64,000 nucleotides of DNA from Calliopsis andreniformis (GCF_051401765.1 NW_027480530.1:62001-126000), one strand, 5' to 3'; positions 26,844-42,881 are shown, numbered from the stretch's first letter. Made by a program: numbers and translations. The notes: generated by a model from the sequence alone, not told the origin.

Positions 26844-29800
26844 CTGACACTGCTCCTCACACAGCGCCTGACACTGGCACTGCTCCTGACACTGATACTG
26901 CTGCTGATCCTGACAAAGCTCCTGACACTGCTACTGACACTGCTCGTGACGTTGCTCCAGACACTGACACTGCTCCTAACACAGCTCGTGACGGTGACAC
27001 TGCTCCTGCCACTGTTCCTGACACGCGTGCTCACACTAACACTGCTCCTGACGCTGGCACTGGTCCTGACACTGCACCTGACACTGCTCCTGGCACTGCC
27101 ACTGGTCCTGACACTGCTCCTGAAACTGACACTGGTCCTCACTCTGCTCCTGACACTGACACTGCTCCTTACGCTGGTCCTGACAATGATACTGCCCCTG
27201 AGACTGCTCCCGACACTGACGCTGCTCCTGGCACTGCTCCTGGCACTGCTCCTGACACTGACACTGCTCCTGATACTGACACTGACACTACTCCTGACAC
27301 CGACACTGCTCCTGTCACTGCTCCTGACGCTGACACTGCTCCTGACACTGCTCCTGACACTGACACTGCTCCTGGCGCAGCTCCTGCCACTGACACTGCT
27401 CCTGACACTGCTCCTGACACTGCTCCTGACACTGACACTGCTCCTGGCACAACTCCTGTGACTGGTCCTGACACTGACACTGCTCCTGACACTGACACTG
27501 CTCCTGACACTGCACCTGACACTGCTCCTGACACTGTCACTGCTACTACCACTGCTCCTGACGCTGACGCTGCTGCTGATCCTGACAATGCTCCTGACAG
27601 TGCTCCTGACACTGACGCTGACACTGCTGATGACACTGACACTGACACTGACACTTCTCCTGCCACTGACACTGCTTCTCACACTGCCCTTCACACTGAC
27701 ACTGCTCCTGACACTGCTACTGACACAGACACTGCTGCTGATCGTGAGAATTCTCCTGACACTGCTCCTGACACTGACACTGACACGGATCCTGACACTA
27801 ACACTGCTCCTCACACTGCTCCTGACACAGACACTGCTGCTGATGCTGACAATGCTCCTGACACTGCTCCTGACACAGACACTGCTCCGAACAATGCTTC
27901 TGTCACTGACACTGCTCCTGTCACTGGCACTGGTCCTGACACTGCTTCTGACACTGGCACTGGTCCTGACACTGCTCCTGACACTGACACTGCTCCGAAC
28001 AATGCTTCTGACACTGACACTGCCCCTGTCACTGGCACTGGACCTGTCACTGCTTCTAACACTGGCACTGGTCCTGACACTGCTCCTGACACTGACACTG
28101 CTCCTGATACTGACACTGACACTGCTCCTGACACTGCTCCTGACACTGCTCCTGACACAGAGACTGCTGCTGATACTGACAATGCTCCTCAAACTGCTCC
28201 TGACCGTGGCACGGCTCCTCACACTGCACCTGACACTGAGCTGCTCCTGACACTGCTCCTGACACAGACACTGCTGCTGATACTGACAATGCTCCTGATA
28301 CTTCTCCTGACACGGACACTGCTCCGGACAATGCTCCTGACACTGGCACTGCTCCTGGCACTCCTCCTGACACTGACACTGCTCCTGACACCCCTCGTGA
28401 CAGTGAAACTGCACCTGCCACTGTTCCTGACACTGCTGCTCACACTGACACTGCTCCTGACACTGGCACTGGTCCTGACACTGCTCCTGACACTGCTCCT
28501 GACACTGCTCCTGACACTGACACTGCTCCTGTCACTGCTCCAGTCACTGACACTGCTCCTCACACTGCTCTTCTCACTGACACTGCTCCTGACACTGCTA
28601 CTGAAACAGACACTGCTGCTGATACTGATAATGCTCCTGAAAGTGCTCCTGACCCTGACACGGCTGCTCACACTGCTCCTGACACTGACACTGCTCCTGA
28701 CACTGGTCCTGACACAGACACTGCAGCTGATGCTGACAATGCTCCTGACACTGCTCCTGACACAGACACTGCTCAGAACAATGCTTCTGACACTGATACT
28801 GCTCCTGTCACTGGCACTGGTCCTGACACTGCTCCTGACACTGCTCCTGACACTGCTCCTGACACTGACACTGCTCCTGTCACTGCTCCAGTCACTGACA
28901 CTGCTCCTCACACTGCTCTTCTCACTGACACTGCTCCTGACACTGCTACTGAAACAGACACTGCTGCTGATACTGATAATGCTCCTGAAAGTGCTCCTGA
29001 CCCTGACACGGCTGCTCACACTGCTCCTGACACTGACACTGCTCCTGACACTGGTCCTGACACAGACACTGCAGCTGATGCTGACAATGCTCCTGACACT
29101 GCTCCTGACACAGACACTGCTCAGAACAATGCTTCTGACACTGATACTGCTCCTGTCACTGGCACTGGTCCTGACACTGCTTCTGACACTGGCACTGGTC
29201 CTGACACTGCTCCTGACACTGACACTGCTCCGAACAATGCTTCTGACACTGACACTGCTCCTGTCACTGGCACTGGACCTGACACTGCTTCTGACACTGG
29301 CACTGGTCCTGACACTGCTCCTGACACTGACACTGCTCCTGAAACTGACACTGACACTGCTCCTGACACTGCTCCTGACACAGAGACTGCTGCTGATACT
29401 GACAATGCTCCTCTAACTGCTCCTGACCGTGACACGGCTCCTCACACTGCACCTGACACTGAGCAGCTCCTGACACTGCTCCTGACTCAGACACTGCTGC
29501 TGATACTGACAATGCTCCTGATACTTCTCCTGACACGGACACTGCTCCGGACAATGCTCCTGACACTGACACTGCTCCTGGCACTCCTCCTGACACTGAC
29601 ACTGCTCCTGACACAGCTCGTGACAGTGAAACTGCACCTGCCACTGTTCCTGACACTGCTGCTCACACTGACACTGCTCCTGACACTGGCACTGGTCCTG
29701 ACACTGCTCCTGACACTGCTCCTGACACTGCTCCAGACACTGACACTGCTCCTGCCACTGCTCCTGTCACTGCTCGTGACACTGACACTGCTCCTGACAC

Positions 29801-32800
29801 TGCTCCTCACACTGCTCCTGACACTGACACTGGTGCTGATCCTGAGAATTCTCCTGACACTGCTCCTGACACTGACACTGACACGGATTCTGACACTGAC
29901 ACTGCTCCTCACACTGCTCCTGACACAGACACTGCTGCTGATGCTGACAATGCTCCTGACACTGCTCCTGACACAGACACTGCTCCGAACAATGCTTCTG
30001 ACACTGACACTGCTACTGTCACTGGCACTGGTCCTGACACTGCTTCTGACACTGGCACTGGTCCTGACACTGCTACTGACACTGACACTGCTCCGGACAA
30101 TGCTCCTGACACTGACAGTGCTCCTGGCACTCCTCCTGACACTGACACTGCTCCTGACACAGCTCGTGACAGTGAAACTGCACCTGCCACTGTTCCTGAC
30201 ACTGCTGCTCACACTGACACTGCTCCTGACACTGGCACTGCTCCTGACACAGCTCGTGACAGTGAAACTGCACCTGCCACTGTTCCTGACACTGCTCCTC
30301 ACACTGACACTGCTCCTGACACTGTCACTGGTCCTGACACTGCTCCTGACACTGCTCCTGACACTGCTCCTGACACTGACGCTGACACTGCTCATGACTG
30401 TGACACTGACACTGACACTGCTCCCGTCACAGACACTGACACTGATCCTGACGCTGATACTGCTCCTGTCACTGGCACTGGTCCTGAAACGGCATCTGAC
30501 ACTGGCACTGGTCCTGACACCGCTCCTGGCACTGACACTGCTCCTGATACTGACACAGACACTGCTGCTGACACTGCTCCTGACACAGAGACTGCTGCTG
30601 ATACTGACAATGCTCCTCAAACTGCTCCTGACCGTGACACGGCCCCTCACACTGCACCTGACACTGAGCTGCTCCTGACACTGCTCCTGACACAGACACT
30701 GCTGCTGATACTGACAATGCTCCTGATACTTCTCCTGACACGGACACTGCTCCGGACAATGCTCCTGACACTGACACTGCTCCTGGCACTCCTCCTGACA
30801 CTGACACAGCTCCTGACACAGCTCGTGACATTGAAACTGCACCTGCCACTGTTCCTGACACTGCTCCTGACACTGACACTGCTCCTGACACTGCTCCTGA
30901 CACTGCTCCTGACACTGGCACTGGTCCTGACACTGCTCCTGACACTGACACTGCTCCTGATACTGACACTGACACTGCTCCTGACCCTGCTCCTGACACA
31001 GAGACTGCTGCTGATACTGACAATGCTCCTCAAACTGCTCCTGACCGTGACACGGCTCCTCACACTGCACCTGACACTGAGCTGCTCCTGACACTGCTCC
31101 TGACACAGACACTGCTGCTGATACTTACAATGCTCCTGATACTTCTCTTGACAAGGACACTGCTCCGGACAATGCTCCTGACACTGACACTGCTCCTGGC
31201 ACTCATCCTGACACTGACACTGCTCCTGACACAGCTCGTGACAGTGAAACCGCACCTGCCACTGTTCCTGACACTGCTGCTCACACTGACACTGCTCCTG
31301 ACACTGGCACTGGTCCTGACACTGCTCCTGACATTGCTCCTGACACTGCTCCTGACACTGACACTGCTCCTGCCACTGCTCCTGACACTGCTCCTGACAC
31401 TGCTCCTGACACTGACACTGCTCCTGACACTGACACTGCTCCTGACACTGCTCCTGACACTGACACTGCTCCTCACACAGCGCCTGACACTGGCACTGCT
31501 CCTGACACTGATACTGCTGCTGATCCTGACAAAGCTCCTGACACTGCTACTGACACTGCTCGTGACGTTGCTCCAGACACTGACACTGCTCCTAACACAG
31601 CTCGTGACGGTGACACTGCTCCTGCCACTGTTCCTGACACGCCTGCTCACACTAACACTGCTCCTGACGCTGGCACTGGTCCTGACACTGCACCTGACAC
31701 TGCTCCTGGCACTGCCACTGGTCCTGACACTGCTCCTGAAACTGACACTGGTCCTCACTCTGCTCCTGACACTGACACTGCTCCTTACGCTGGTCCTGAC
31801 AATGATACTGCCCCTGAGACTGCTCCCGACACTGACGCTGCTCCTGGCACTGCTCCTGGCACTGCTCCTGACACTGACACTGCTCCTGATACTGACACTG
31901 ACACTGCTCCTGACACCGACACTGCTCCTGTCACTGCTCCTGACGCTGACACTGCTCCTGACACTGCTCCTGACACTGACACTGCTCCTGGCGCAGCTCC
32001 TGCCACTGACACTGCTCCTGACACTGCTCCTGACACTGCTCCTGACACTGACACTGCTCCTGGCACAACTCCTGTGACTGGTCCTGACACTGACACTGCT
32101 CCTGACACTGACACTGCTCCTGACACTGCACCTGACACTGCTCCTGACACTGTCACTGCTACTACCACTGCTCCTGACGCTGACGCTGCTGCTGATCCTG
32201 ACAATGCTCCTGACAGTGCTCCTGACACTGACGCTGACACTGCTGATGACACTGACACTGACACTGACACTTCTCCTGCCACTGACACTGCTTCTCACAC
32301 TGCCCTTCACACTGACACTGCTCCTGACACTGCTACTGACACAGACACTGCTGCTGATCGTGAGAATTCTCCTGACACTGCTCCTGACACTGACACTGAC
32401 ACGGATCCTGACACTAACACTGCTCCTCACACTGCTCCTGACACAGAGACTGCTGCTGATGCTGACAATGCTCCTGACACTGCTCCTGACACAGACACTG
32501 CTCCGAACAATGCTTCTGACACTGACACTGCTCCTGTCACTGGCACTGGTCCTGACACTGCTTCTGACACTGGCACTGGTCCTGACACTGCTCCTGACAC
32601 TGACACTGCTCCGAACAATGCTTCTGACACTGACACTGCCCCTGTCACTGGCACTGGACCTGTCACTGCTTCTGACACTGGCACTGGTCCTGACACTGCT
32701 CCTGACACTGACACTGCTCCTGATACTGACACTGACACTGCTCCTGACACTGCTCCTGACACTGCTCCTGACACAGAGACTGCTGCTGATACTGACAATG

Positions 32801-33958
32801 CTCCTCAAACTGCTCCTGACCGTGACACGGCTCCTCACACTGCACCTGACACTGAGCTGCTCCTGACACTGCTCCTGACACAGACACTGCTGCTGATACT
32901 GACAATGCTCCTGATACTTCTCCTGACACGGACACTGCTCCGGACAATGCTCCTGACACTGGCACTGCTCCTGGCACTCCTCCTGACACTGACACTGCTC
33001 CTGACACCCCTCGTGACAGTGAAACTGCACCTGCCACTGTTCCTGACACTGCTGCTCACACTGACACTGCTCCTGACACTGGCACTGGTCCTGACACTGC
33101 TCCTGACACTGCTCCTGACACTGCTCCTGACACTGACACTGCTCCTGTCACTGCTCCAGTCACTGACACTGCTCCTCACACTGCTCTTCTCACTGACACT
33201 GCTCCTGACACTGCTACTGAAACAGACACTGCTGCTGATACTGATAATGCTCCTGAAAGTGCTCCTGACCCTGACACGGCTGCTCACACTGCTCCTGACA
33301 CTGACACTGCTCCTGACACTGGTCCTGACACAGACACTGCAGCTGATGCTGACAATGCTCCTGACACTGCTCCTGACACAGACACTGCTCAGAACAATGC
33401 TTCTGACACTGACACTGCTCCTGTCACTGGCACTGGTCCTGACACTGCTTCTGACACTGGCACTGGTCCTGACACTGCTCCTGACACTGACACTGCTCCG
33501 AACAATGCTTCTGACACTGACACTGCACCTGTCACTGGCACTGGACCTGACACTGCTTCTGACACTGGCACTGGTCCTGACACTGCTCCTGACACTGACA
33601 CTGCTCCTGAAACTGACACTGACACTGCTCCTGACACTGCTCCTGACACAGAGACTGCTGCTGATACTGACAATGCTCCTCTAACTGCTCCTGACCGTGA
33701 CACGGCTCCTCACACTGCACCTGACACTGAGCAGCTCCTGACACTGCTCCTGACTCAGACACTGCTGCTGATACTGACAATGCTCCTGATACTTCTCCTG
33801 ACACGGACACTGCTCCGGACAATGCTCCTGACACTGACACTGCTCCTGGCACTCCTCCTGACACTGACACTGCTCCTGACACCCCTCGTGACAGTGAAAC
33901 TGCACCTGCCACTGTTCCTGACACTGCTGCTCACACTGACACTGCTCCTGACACTGGC
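26844..33958. repeat. Zone 5: 2.5-2.8-kb block repeated at 4616-bp offset
   Basis: About 26844-29690 matches about 31460-33958. Landmarks at 4616 bp include CCTCACACAGCGCC (26855/31471), GAATTC (27748/32364), the GAG junction (28238/32854) and CTGCAG (28721/33337). After about 29200 the offset drops to 4268 because the first copy contains an additional 348-bp duplication. About 29691-31459 lies between the copies and holds modules shared with about 33960-34370. Confidence 0.88.
28495..29190. repeat. 348-bp tandem duplication inside first copy
   Basis: GTCACTGCTCCAGTCAC at 28531 and 28879, and CTGCAGCTGATGC at 28721 and 29069, are exactly 348 bp apart. The matching block at about 33110-33460 has one copy, so the expansion (58 hexamers) happened after the 4616-bp duplication or was lost from the second copy. 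Confidence 0.88.
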
Positions 33959-36780
33959 ACTGCTCCTGACACTGCTCCTGACACTGCTCCTGACACTGAC
34001 ACTGCTCCTGACACTGCTCCTGACACTGACACTGCTCCTGACACTGCTCCTGACACTGACACTGCTGCTGATCCTGACAATGCTCCTGACACTGCTCCTG
34101 ACACTGACGCTGACACTGCTCATGACTGTGACACTGACACTGACACTGCTCCCGTCACAGACACTGACACTGATCCTGACGCTGATACTGCTCCTGACAC
34201 TGGCACTGGTCCTGACACCGCTCCTGGCACTGACACTGCTCCTGATACTGACACAGACACTGCTGCTGACACTGCTCCTGACACAGAGATTGCTGCTGAT
34301 ACTGACAATGCTCCTCAAACTGCTCCTGACCGTGACACGGCCCCTCACACTGCACCTGATACTGAGCTGCTCCTGACACTGCTCCTGACACAAACACTGC
34401 TGCTGATACTGACAATGCTCCTGATACTTCTCCTGACACGGACACTGCTCCGGACATTGCTCCTGACACTGACAATGCTCCTGTCACTGACACTGGTCCT
34501 GACACTGCTTCTGACACTGGCACTGGGCCTGACACTGCTACTGACACTGACACTGCTCCTGGCACTCCTCCTGACACTGACACTGCTCCTGACACAGCTC
34601 GTGACAGTGAAACTGCACCTGCCACTGTTCCTGACACTGCTGCTCACACTGACACTGCACCTGACACTGGCACTGGTCCTGACACTGCTCCTGACACTGA
34701 CACTGCTCCTGACACTGCTCCTGACACTGCTCGTGACACAGACACTGCTCCTGACAATGCTCCTGACACTGACACTGCTCCTCACACAGCTCCTGACACT
34801 GACACTGCTCCTGACACTGCTCCTGACACAGACACTTCTGCTGATACTGACAATGCTCCTGTCACTGCTTCTGACACTGCTCCTGATACTGACACTCTCA
34901 CTGCGACTGACACTGCTCCTGACACTGACACTACACCTCAAACTGCTCCTGACACTCCTCCTGACACTGACACTGCTCCTGGCACTGCTCCTGTCACGGA
35001 CGCTGCTCCTGATACCGACACTGACACTGCTCCTGGCACTGCTCCCGACGCTGCTCCTGACACTGCTCCTGACACAGGCACTGCACCTGGTACTGACACT
35101 GACACTGCGCCTGACACAGGCACTGTTTCTGGTACTGACACTGACACAGCTACTCACACTGCCGCTGCTCCTGACGCTGCTCCAGACACTGCAACTGACA
35201 CTGGTACGGCTCCTCACACTGCTCCTGACACTGACACTGCTCCTGACACTGCTCCTGACACTGACACTGCTCCTGACGCTGCTCCTGACACTGACACTGC
35301 TCCTGTCACTGACACTGGTCCTGACACTGCTTCTGACACTGGCGCTGGTCCTGACACTGCTCCTGACACTGACACTGCTCCTGATACTGACACTGACACT
35401 GCTCCTGACACTGCTACTGACACTGACGCAGCTCCTGACACTACGCATGACTTTGCTCCAGACACTGACACTGCTCCTGACACAGCTCGTGACAGTGAAA
35501 CTTCACCTGCCACTGTCCCTGACACTGCTGCTCACACTGACACTGCTCCTAACACTGGCACTGGTCCTGACACTGTCCCTGACACTGCTCCGGACACTGC
35601 TCCTGACGCTGACACTGCTCCTGACACTGCTCCTGACACTGACACTGCTCCTGACACTGCCACTGCTACTACCACTGCTCCTGACACTGGCGCTGCTGCT
35701 GATACTGACAATGCTCCTGACAGTGCTCCTGACACCGACGGTGACACTGCTGATGACAGTGACACTGACACTGACACTGCTCCTGTCACTGACACTGCTC
35801 CATGACACTGCTCCTGACACAGCTCCTGACACTGACCCTGCTCCTGACACTGCTCCTGACACTGCTCCAGACACTGACACTGCTCCTGACACAGCTACTG
35901 TCACTGACACTGCTCCTGACACTGCTCCTGACACAACTCCTGACACTGACACTGCTCCTGACACTGGCACTGGTCCTGACACTGCTCCTGACACTGCTCC
36001 TGTCACTGACACTGCTCCTCACACTGCTCTTCACACTGACACTGCTCCTGACACTGCTACTGACACAGACACTGCTGCTGATACTGATAATGCTCCTGAA
36101 AGGGCTCCTGACCCTGACACGGCTGCTCACACTGCTCCTGACACTGACACTGCTCCTGACACTGGTCCTGACACAGACACTGCTGCTGATGCTGACAATG
36201 CTCCTGACACTGCTCCTGACGCAGACACTGCTCCGAACAATGCTTCTGACACTGACACTGCTCCTGTCACTGGCACTGGTCCTGACACTGCTTCTGACAC
36301 TGGCACTGGTCCTGACACTGCTCCTGACACTGACACTGCTCCGAACAATGCTTCTGACACTGACATTGCTCCTGTCACTGGCACTGGATCTGACACTGTT
36401 TGTGACACTGGCACTGGTCCTGACACTGCTCCTGACACTGACACTGCTCCTGATACTGACACTGACACTGCTCCTGACACTGCTCCTGACACAGAGACCG
36501 CTGCTGATACTGACAATGCTCCTCAAACTGCTCCTGACCGTGACACGGCTCCTCACACTGCACCTGTCACTGAGCAGCTCCTGACACTGCTCCTGACACA
36601 GACACTGCTGCTGATACTGACAATGCTCCTGATACTTCTCCTGACACGGACACTGCTCCGGACAATGCTCCTGACACTGACACTGCTCCTGGCACTCCTC
36701 CTGACACTGACACTGCTCCTGACACAGCTCGTGACAGTGAAACTGCACCTGCCACTGTTCCTGACACTGCTGCTCACAGT
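33959..36780. repeat. Zone 6: mosaic resembling zones 2 and 3
   Basis: Contains junctions 34364 and 36572, the sixth inserted-A slip CTCCATGACAC (35802) and, from about 35090 to about 36740, sequence closely matching the 2992-bp unit (compare about 14950-16730), but without the CTGCAG block (a gap in the match near 35640). It is a separated fragment of the zone 3 unit about 13 kb from the main tract. Confidence 0.75.
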
Positions 36781-39700
36781 GACACTGCTCCTGACACTGG
36801 CACTGGTCCTGACACTGCTCCTGACACTGCTCCTGACACTGCTCCTGACACTGACACTGCTCCTGCCACTGCTCCTGTCAATGCTCCTGACACTGACACT
36901 GCTCCTGACACTGCTCCTGACACTGCTCCTGACACTGACACTGCTGCTGATCCTGAGAATTCTCCTGACACTGCTCCTGACACTGACACTGACACGGATT
37001 CTGACACTGAAACTGCTCCTCACACTGCTCCTGACACAGACACTGCTGCTGATGCTGACAATGCTCCTGACACTGCTCCTGACACAGACACTGCTCCGAA
37101 CAATGCTTCTGACACTGACACTGCTCCTGTCACTGGCACTGGTCCTGACACTGCTTCTGACACTGGCACTGGTCCTGACACTGCTCCTGACACTGACACT
37201 GCTCCGAACAATGCTTCTGACACTGACACTGCTCCTGTCACTGGCACTGGACCTGACACTGCTTCTGACACTGGCACTGGTCCTGACACTGCTCCTGACA
37301 CTGACACTGCTCCTGATACTGACACTGACACTGCTCCTGACACTGCTCCTGACACAGAGACTGCTGCTGATACTGACAATGCTCCTCAAACTGCTCCTGA
37401 CCGTGACACGGCTCCTCACACTGCACCTGACACTGAGCTGCTCCTGACACTGCTCCTGACACAGACACTGCTGCTGATACTGACAATGCTCCTGATACTT
37501 CTCCTGACACTGACACTGCTCCGGACAATGCTCCTGGCACTGACACTGCTCCTGGCACTCCTCCTGACACTGACACTGCTCCTGACACAGCTCGTGACAG
37601 TGAAACTGCACCTGCCACTGTTCCTGACACTGCTCCTGACACTGACACTGCTGCTGATCCTGAGAATTCTCCTGACACTGCTCCTGACACTGACACTGAC
37701 ACGGATTCTGACACTAACACTGCTCCTCACACTGCTCCTGACACAGACAATGCTGCTGACACTGACAATGCTCCTGATACTTCTCCTGACACGGACACTG
37801 CTCCAGACAATGCTCCTGACACTGACACTGCTCCTGGCACTCCTCCTGACACTGACACTGCTCCTGACACAGCTCGTTACAGTGAAACTGCACCTGCCAC
37901 TGTTCCTGACACTGCTGCTCACAGTGACACTGCTCCTGACACTGGCACTGGTCCTGACACTGCTCCTGACACTGCTCCTGACACTGCTCCTGACACTGAC
38001 ACTGCTCCTGCCACTGCTCCTGTCACTGCTCCTGACACTGACACTGCTCCTGACACTGCTCCTGACACTGACACTGCTGCTGATCCTGAGAATTCTCCTG
38101 ACACTGCTCCTGACACTGACACTGACACGGATTCTGACACTGACACTGCTCCTCACACTGCTCCTGACACAGACACTGCTGCTGATGCTGACAATGCTCC
38201 TGACACTGCTCCTGACACAGACACTGCTCCGAACAATGCTTCTGACACTGACACTGCTCCTGTCACTGGCACTGGTCCTGACACTGCTTCTGACACTGGC
38301 ACTGGTCCTGACACTGCTCCTGACACTGACACTGCTCCGAACAATGCTTCTGACACTGACACTGCTCCTGTCACTGGCACTGGACCTGACACTGCTTCTG
38401 ACACTGGCACTGGTCCTGACACTGCTCCTGACACTGACACTGCTCCTGATACTGACACTGACACTGCTCCTGACACTGCTCCTGACACAGAGACTGCTGC
38501 TGATACTGACAATGCTCCTCAAACTGCTCCTGACCGTGACACGGCTCCTCACACTGCACCTGACACTGAGCTGCTCCTGACACTGCTCCTGACACAGACA
38601 CTGCTGCTGATACTGACAATGCTCCTGATACTTCTCCTGACACTGACACTGCTCCGGACAATGCTCCTGGCACTGACACTGCTCCTGGCACTCCTCCTGA
38701 CACTGACACTGCTCCTGACACAGCTCGTGACAGTGAAACTGCACCTGCCACTGTTCCTGACACTGCTCCTGACACTGACACTGCTGCTGATCCTGAGAAT
38801 TCTCCTGACACTGCTCCTGACACTGACACTGACACGGATTCTGACACTAACACTGCTCCTCACACTGCTCCTGACACAGACACTGCTGCTGATACTGACA
38901 ATGCTCCTGATACTTCTCCTGACACGGACACTGCTCCGTACAATGCTCCTGACACTGACACTGCTCCTGGCACTCCTCCTGACACTGACACTGCTCCTGA
39001 CACAGCTCGTTACAGTGAAACTGCACCTGCCACTGTTCCTGACACTGCTGCTCACAGTGACACTGCTCCTGACACTGGCACTGGTCCTGACACTGCTCCT
39101 GACACTGCTCCTGACACTGCTACTGACACTGACACTGCTCCTGCCACTGCTCCTGTCACTGCTCCTGACACTGACACTGCTCCTGGCACTCCTCCTGACA
39201 CTGACACTGCTCCTGACACAGCTCGTTACAGTGAAACTGCACCTGCCACTGTTCCTGACACTGCTGCTCACAGTGACACTGCTCCTGACACTGGCACTGG
39301 TCCTGACACTGCTCCTGACACTGCTCCTGACACTGCTCCTGACACTGACACTGCTCCTGCCACTGCTCCTGTCACTGCTCCTGACACTGACACTGCTCCT
39401 GACACTGCTCCTGACACTGCTCCTGACACTGACACTGCTGCTGATCCTGAGAATTCTCCTGACACTGCTCCTGACACTGACACTGACACGGATTCTGACA
39501 CTGACACTGCTCCTCACACTGCTCCTGACACAGACACTGCTGCTGATGCTGACAATGCTCCTGACACTGCTCCTGACACAGACACTGCTCCGAACAATGC
39601 TTCTGACACTGACACTGCTCCTGTCACTGGCACTGGTCCTGACACTGCTTCTGACACTGGCACTGGTCCTGACACTGCTCCTGACACTGACACTGCTCCG

Positions 39701-42043
39701 AACAATGCTTCTGACACTGACACTGCTCCTGTCACTGGCACTGGACCTGACACTGCTTCTGACACTGGCACTGGTCCTGACACTGCTCCTGACACTGACA
39801 CTGCTCCTGATACTGACACTGACACTGCTCCTGACACTGCTCCTGACACAGAGACTGCTGCTGATACTGACAATGCTCCTCAAACTGCTCCTGACCGTGA
39901 CACGGCTCCTCACACTGCACCTGACACTGAGCTGCTCCTGACACTGCTCCTGACACAGACACTGCTGCTGATACTGACAATGCTCCTGATACTTCTCCTG
40001 ACACTGACACTGCTCCGGACAATGCTCCTGGCACTGACACTGCTCCTGGCACTCCTCCTGACACTGACACTGCTCCTGACACAGCTCGTTACAGTGAAAC
40101 TGCACCTGCCACTGTTCCTGACACTGCTGCTCACAGTGACACTGCTCCTGACACTGGCACTGGTCCTGACACTGCTCCTGACACTGCTCCTGACACTGCT
40201 ACTGACACTGACACTGCTCCTGCTACTGCTCCTGTCACTGCTCCTGACACTGACACTGCTCCTGACACTGCTCCTGACACTGCTCCTGACACTGACACTG
40301 CTGCTGATCCTGAGAATTCTCCTGACACTGCTCCTGACACTGACACTGACACGGATTCTGACACTGACACTGCTCCTCACACTGCTCCTGACACAGACAC
40401 TGCTGCTGATGCTGACAATGCTCCTGACACTGCTCCTGACACAGACACTGCTCCGAACAATGCTTCTGACACTGACACTGCTCCTGTCACTGGCACTGGT
40501 CCTGACACTGCTTCTGACACTGGCACTGGTCCTGACACTGCTCCTGACACTGACACTGCTCCGAACAATGCTTCTGACACTGACACTGCTCCTGTCACTG
40601 GCACTGGACCTGACACTGCTTCTGACACTGGCACTGGTCCTGACACTGCTCCTGACACTGACACTGCTCCGCACAATGCTTCTGACACTGACACTGCTCC
40701 TGTCACTGGCACTGGACCTGACACTGCTTCTGACACTGGCACTGGTCCTGACACTGCTCCTGACACTGACACTGCTCCTGATTCTGACACTGACACTGCT
40801 CCTGACACTGCTCCTGACACAGAGACTGCTGCTGATACTGACAATGCTCCTCAAACTGCTCCTGACCGTACACGGCTCCTCACACTGCACCTGACACTGA
40901 GCTGCTCCTGACACTGCTCCTGACACAGACACTGCTGCTGATACTGACAATGCTCCTGATACTTCTCCTGACACTGACACTGCTCCGGACAATGCTCCTG
41001 GCACTGACACTGCTCCTGGCACTCCTCCTGACACTGACACTGCTCCTGACACAGCTCGTGACAGTGAAACTGCACCTGCCACTGTTCCTGACACTGCTCC
41101 TGACACTGACACTGCTGCTGATCCTGAGAATTCTCCTGACACTGCTCCTGACACTGACACTGACACGGATTCTGACACTAACACTGCTCCTCACACTGCT
41201 CCTGACACAGACACTGCTGCTGATACTGACAATGCTCCTGATACTTCTCCTGACACGGACACTGCTCCGGACAATGCTCCTGACACTGACACTGCTCCTG
41301 GCACTCCTCCTGACACTGACACTGCTCCTGACACAGCTCGTTACAGTGAAACTGCACCTGCCACTGTTCCTGACACTGCTGCTCACAGTGACACTGCTCC
41401 TGACACTGGCACTGGTCCTGACACTGCTCCTGACACTGCTCCTGACACTGCTCCTGACACTGACACTGCTCCTGCCACTGCTCCTGTCACTGCTCCTGAC
41501 ACTGACACTGCTCCTGACACTGCTCCTGACACTGCTCCTGACACTGACACTGCTGCTGATCCTGAGAATTCTCCTGACACTGCTCCTGACACTGACACTG
41601 ACACGGATTCTGACACTGACACTGCTCCTCACACTGCTCCTGACACAGACACTGCTGCTGATGCTGACAATGCTCCTGACACTGCTCCTGACACAGACAC
41701 TGCTCCGAACAATGCTTCTGACACTGACACTGCTCCTGTCACTGGCACAGGTCCTGACACTGCTTCTGACACTGGCACTGGTCCTGACACTGCTCCTGAC
41801 ACTGACACTGCTCCGAACAGTGCTTCTGACACTGACACTGCTCCTGTCACTGGCACTGGACCTGACACTGCTTCTGACACTGGCACTGGTCCTGACACTG
41901 CTCCTGACACTGACACTGCTCCTGATACTGACACTGACACTGCTCCTGACACTGCTCCTGACACAGAGACTGCTGCTGATACTGACAATGCTCCTCAAAC
42001 TGCTCCTGACCGTGACACGGCTCCTCACACTGCACCTGACACC
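36781..42043. repeat. Zone 7: ~1.1-kb GAATTC-rich higher-order units
   Basis: Junctions at 37435, 38568, 39929, 40899 and 42044 are spaced 1133, 1361, 970 and 1145 bp. GATCCTGAGAATTCTCCTGAC sites (GAATTC at 36957, 37664, 38090, 38797, 39451, 40314, 41128, 41566) repeat at the same periods (36957/38090 and 37664/38797 are both 1133). The 1361 spacing is 1133 plus 228, mostly a 216-bp duplication of the CTCGTTACAG block (39009/39225). A private G-to-T variant, CTCGTTACAG, marks this family. Confidence 0.87.
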
Positions 42044-42044
42044 G

Positions 42045-42881
42045 AGCTGCTCCTGACACTGCTCCTGACACAGACACTGCTGCTGATACTGACAATGCTC
42101 CTGATACTTCTCCTGACACGGACACTGCTCCGGACAATGCTCCTGACACTGACACTGCTCCTGGCACCCCTCCTGACACTGACACTGCTCCTGACACAGC
42201 TCGTGACAGTGAAACTGCACCTGCCACTGTTCCTGACACTGCTGCTCACACTGACACTGCTCCTGACACTGGCACTGGTCCTGACACTGCTCCTGACACT
42301 GCTCCTGACACTGCTCCTGGCACTGACACTGCTCCTGCCACTGCTCCTGACACTGCTCCTGACACTGACACTGCTCCTGACACTGCTCCTGGCACTGCTC
42401 CTGACACTGATACTGCTCCTGACACTGATAATGCTGCTGATCCTGACAAAGCTCCTGACACTGCTACTGACACTGCTCGTGACGTTGCTCCAGACACTGA
42501 CACTGCTATTGACACAGCTCGTGACGGTGACACTGATCCTGCCACTGTTCCTGACACGGCTGCTCACACTGACACTGCTCCTGACACTGGCACTGGTCCT
42601 GACACTGCTCCTGACACTGACACTGCTCCTGACACTGCTCCTGACACTGACACTGCTGCTGATCCTGACAATGCTCCTGACACTGCTCCTGACACTGACG
42701 CTGACACTGCTCGCGACATTGCTCCAGACACTGACACTGCTCCTGGTACACAGCTCGTGACACTGCTGCTGACACTGACACTGCTTGTGACACTGCTCCT
42801 TTAACTGACACTGCTCCTCACACAGCTCCTGACACTGGCACTGCTCTTGGCACTGCTCCTGACACACTGCACCTGACACTG
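42045..42881. repeat. 837-bp phase-preserving unit, copy 1
   Basis: Junction-to-junction unit of exactly 837 bp. It holds CTGATAATGCTGCTGATCC, GCGACATTGCTCCAGAC, a +2 slip CTGGTACACAGCTCG (about 42746), GCTCCTTTAACTG, and a second +2 slip CTGACACACTGCACC (about 42864). The +2, +2 and -1 slips sum to +3, so unlike other junction units it leaves the triplet frame unchanged. Confidence 0.88.

Noticed and set aside
11699..33342. CTGCAG and GAATTC sites as functional elements
   Set aside because: They are single-base variants of the hexamer carried along with higher-order units; useful as landmarks only.
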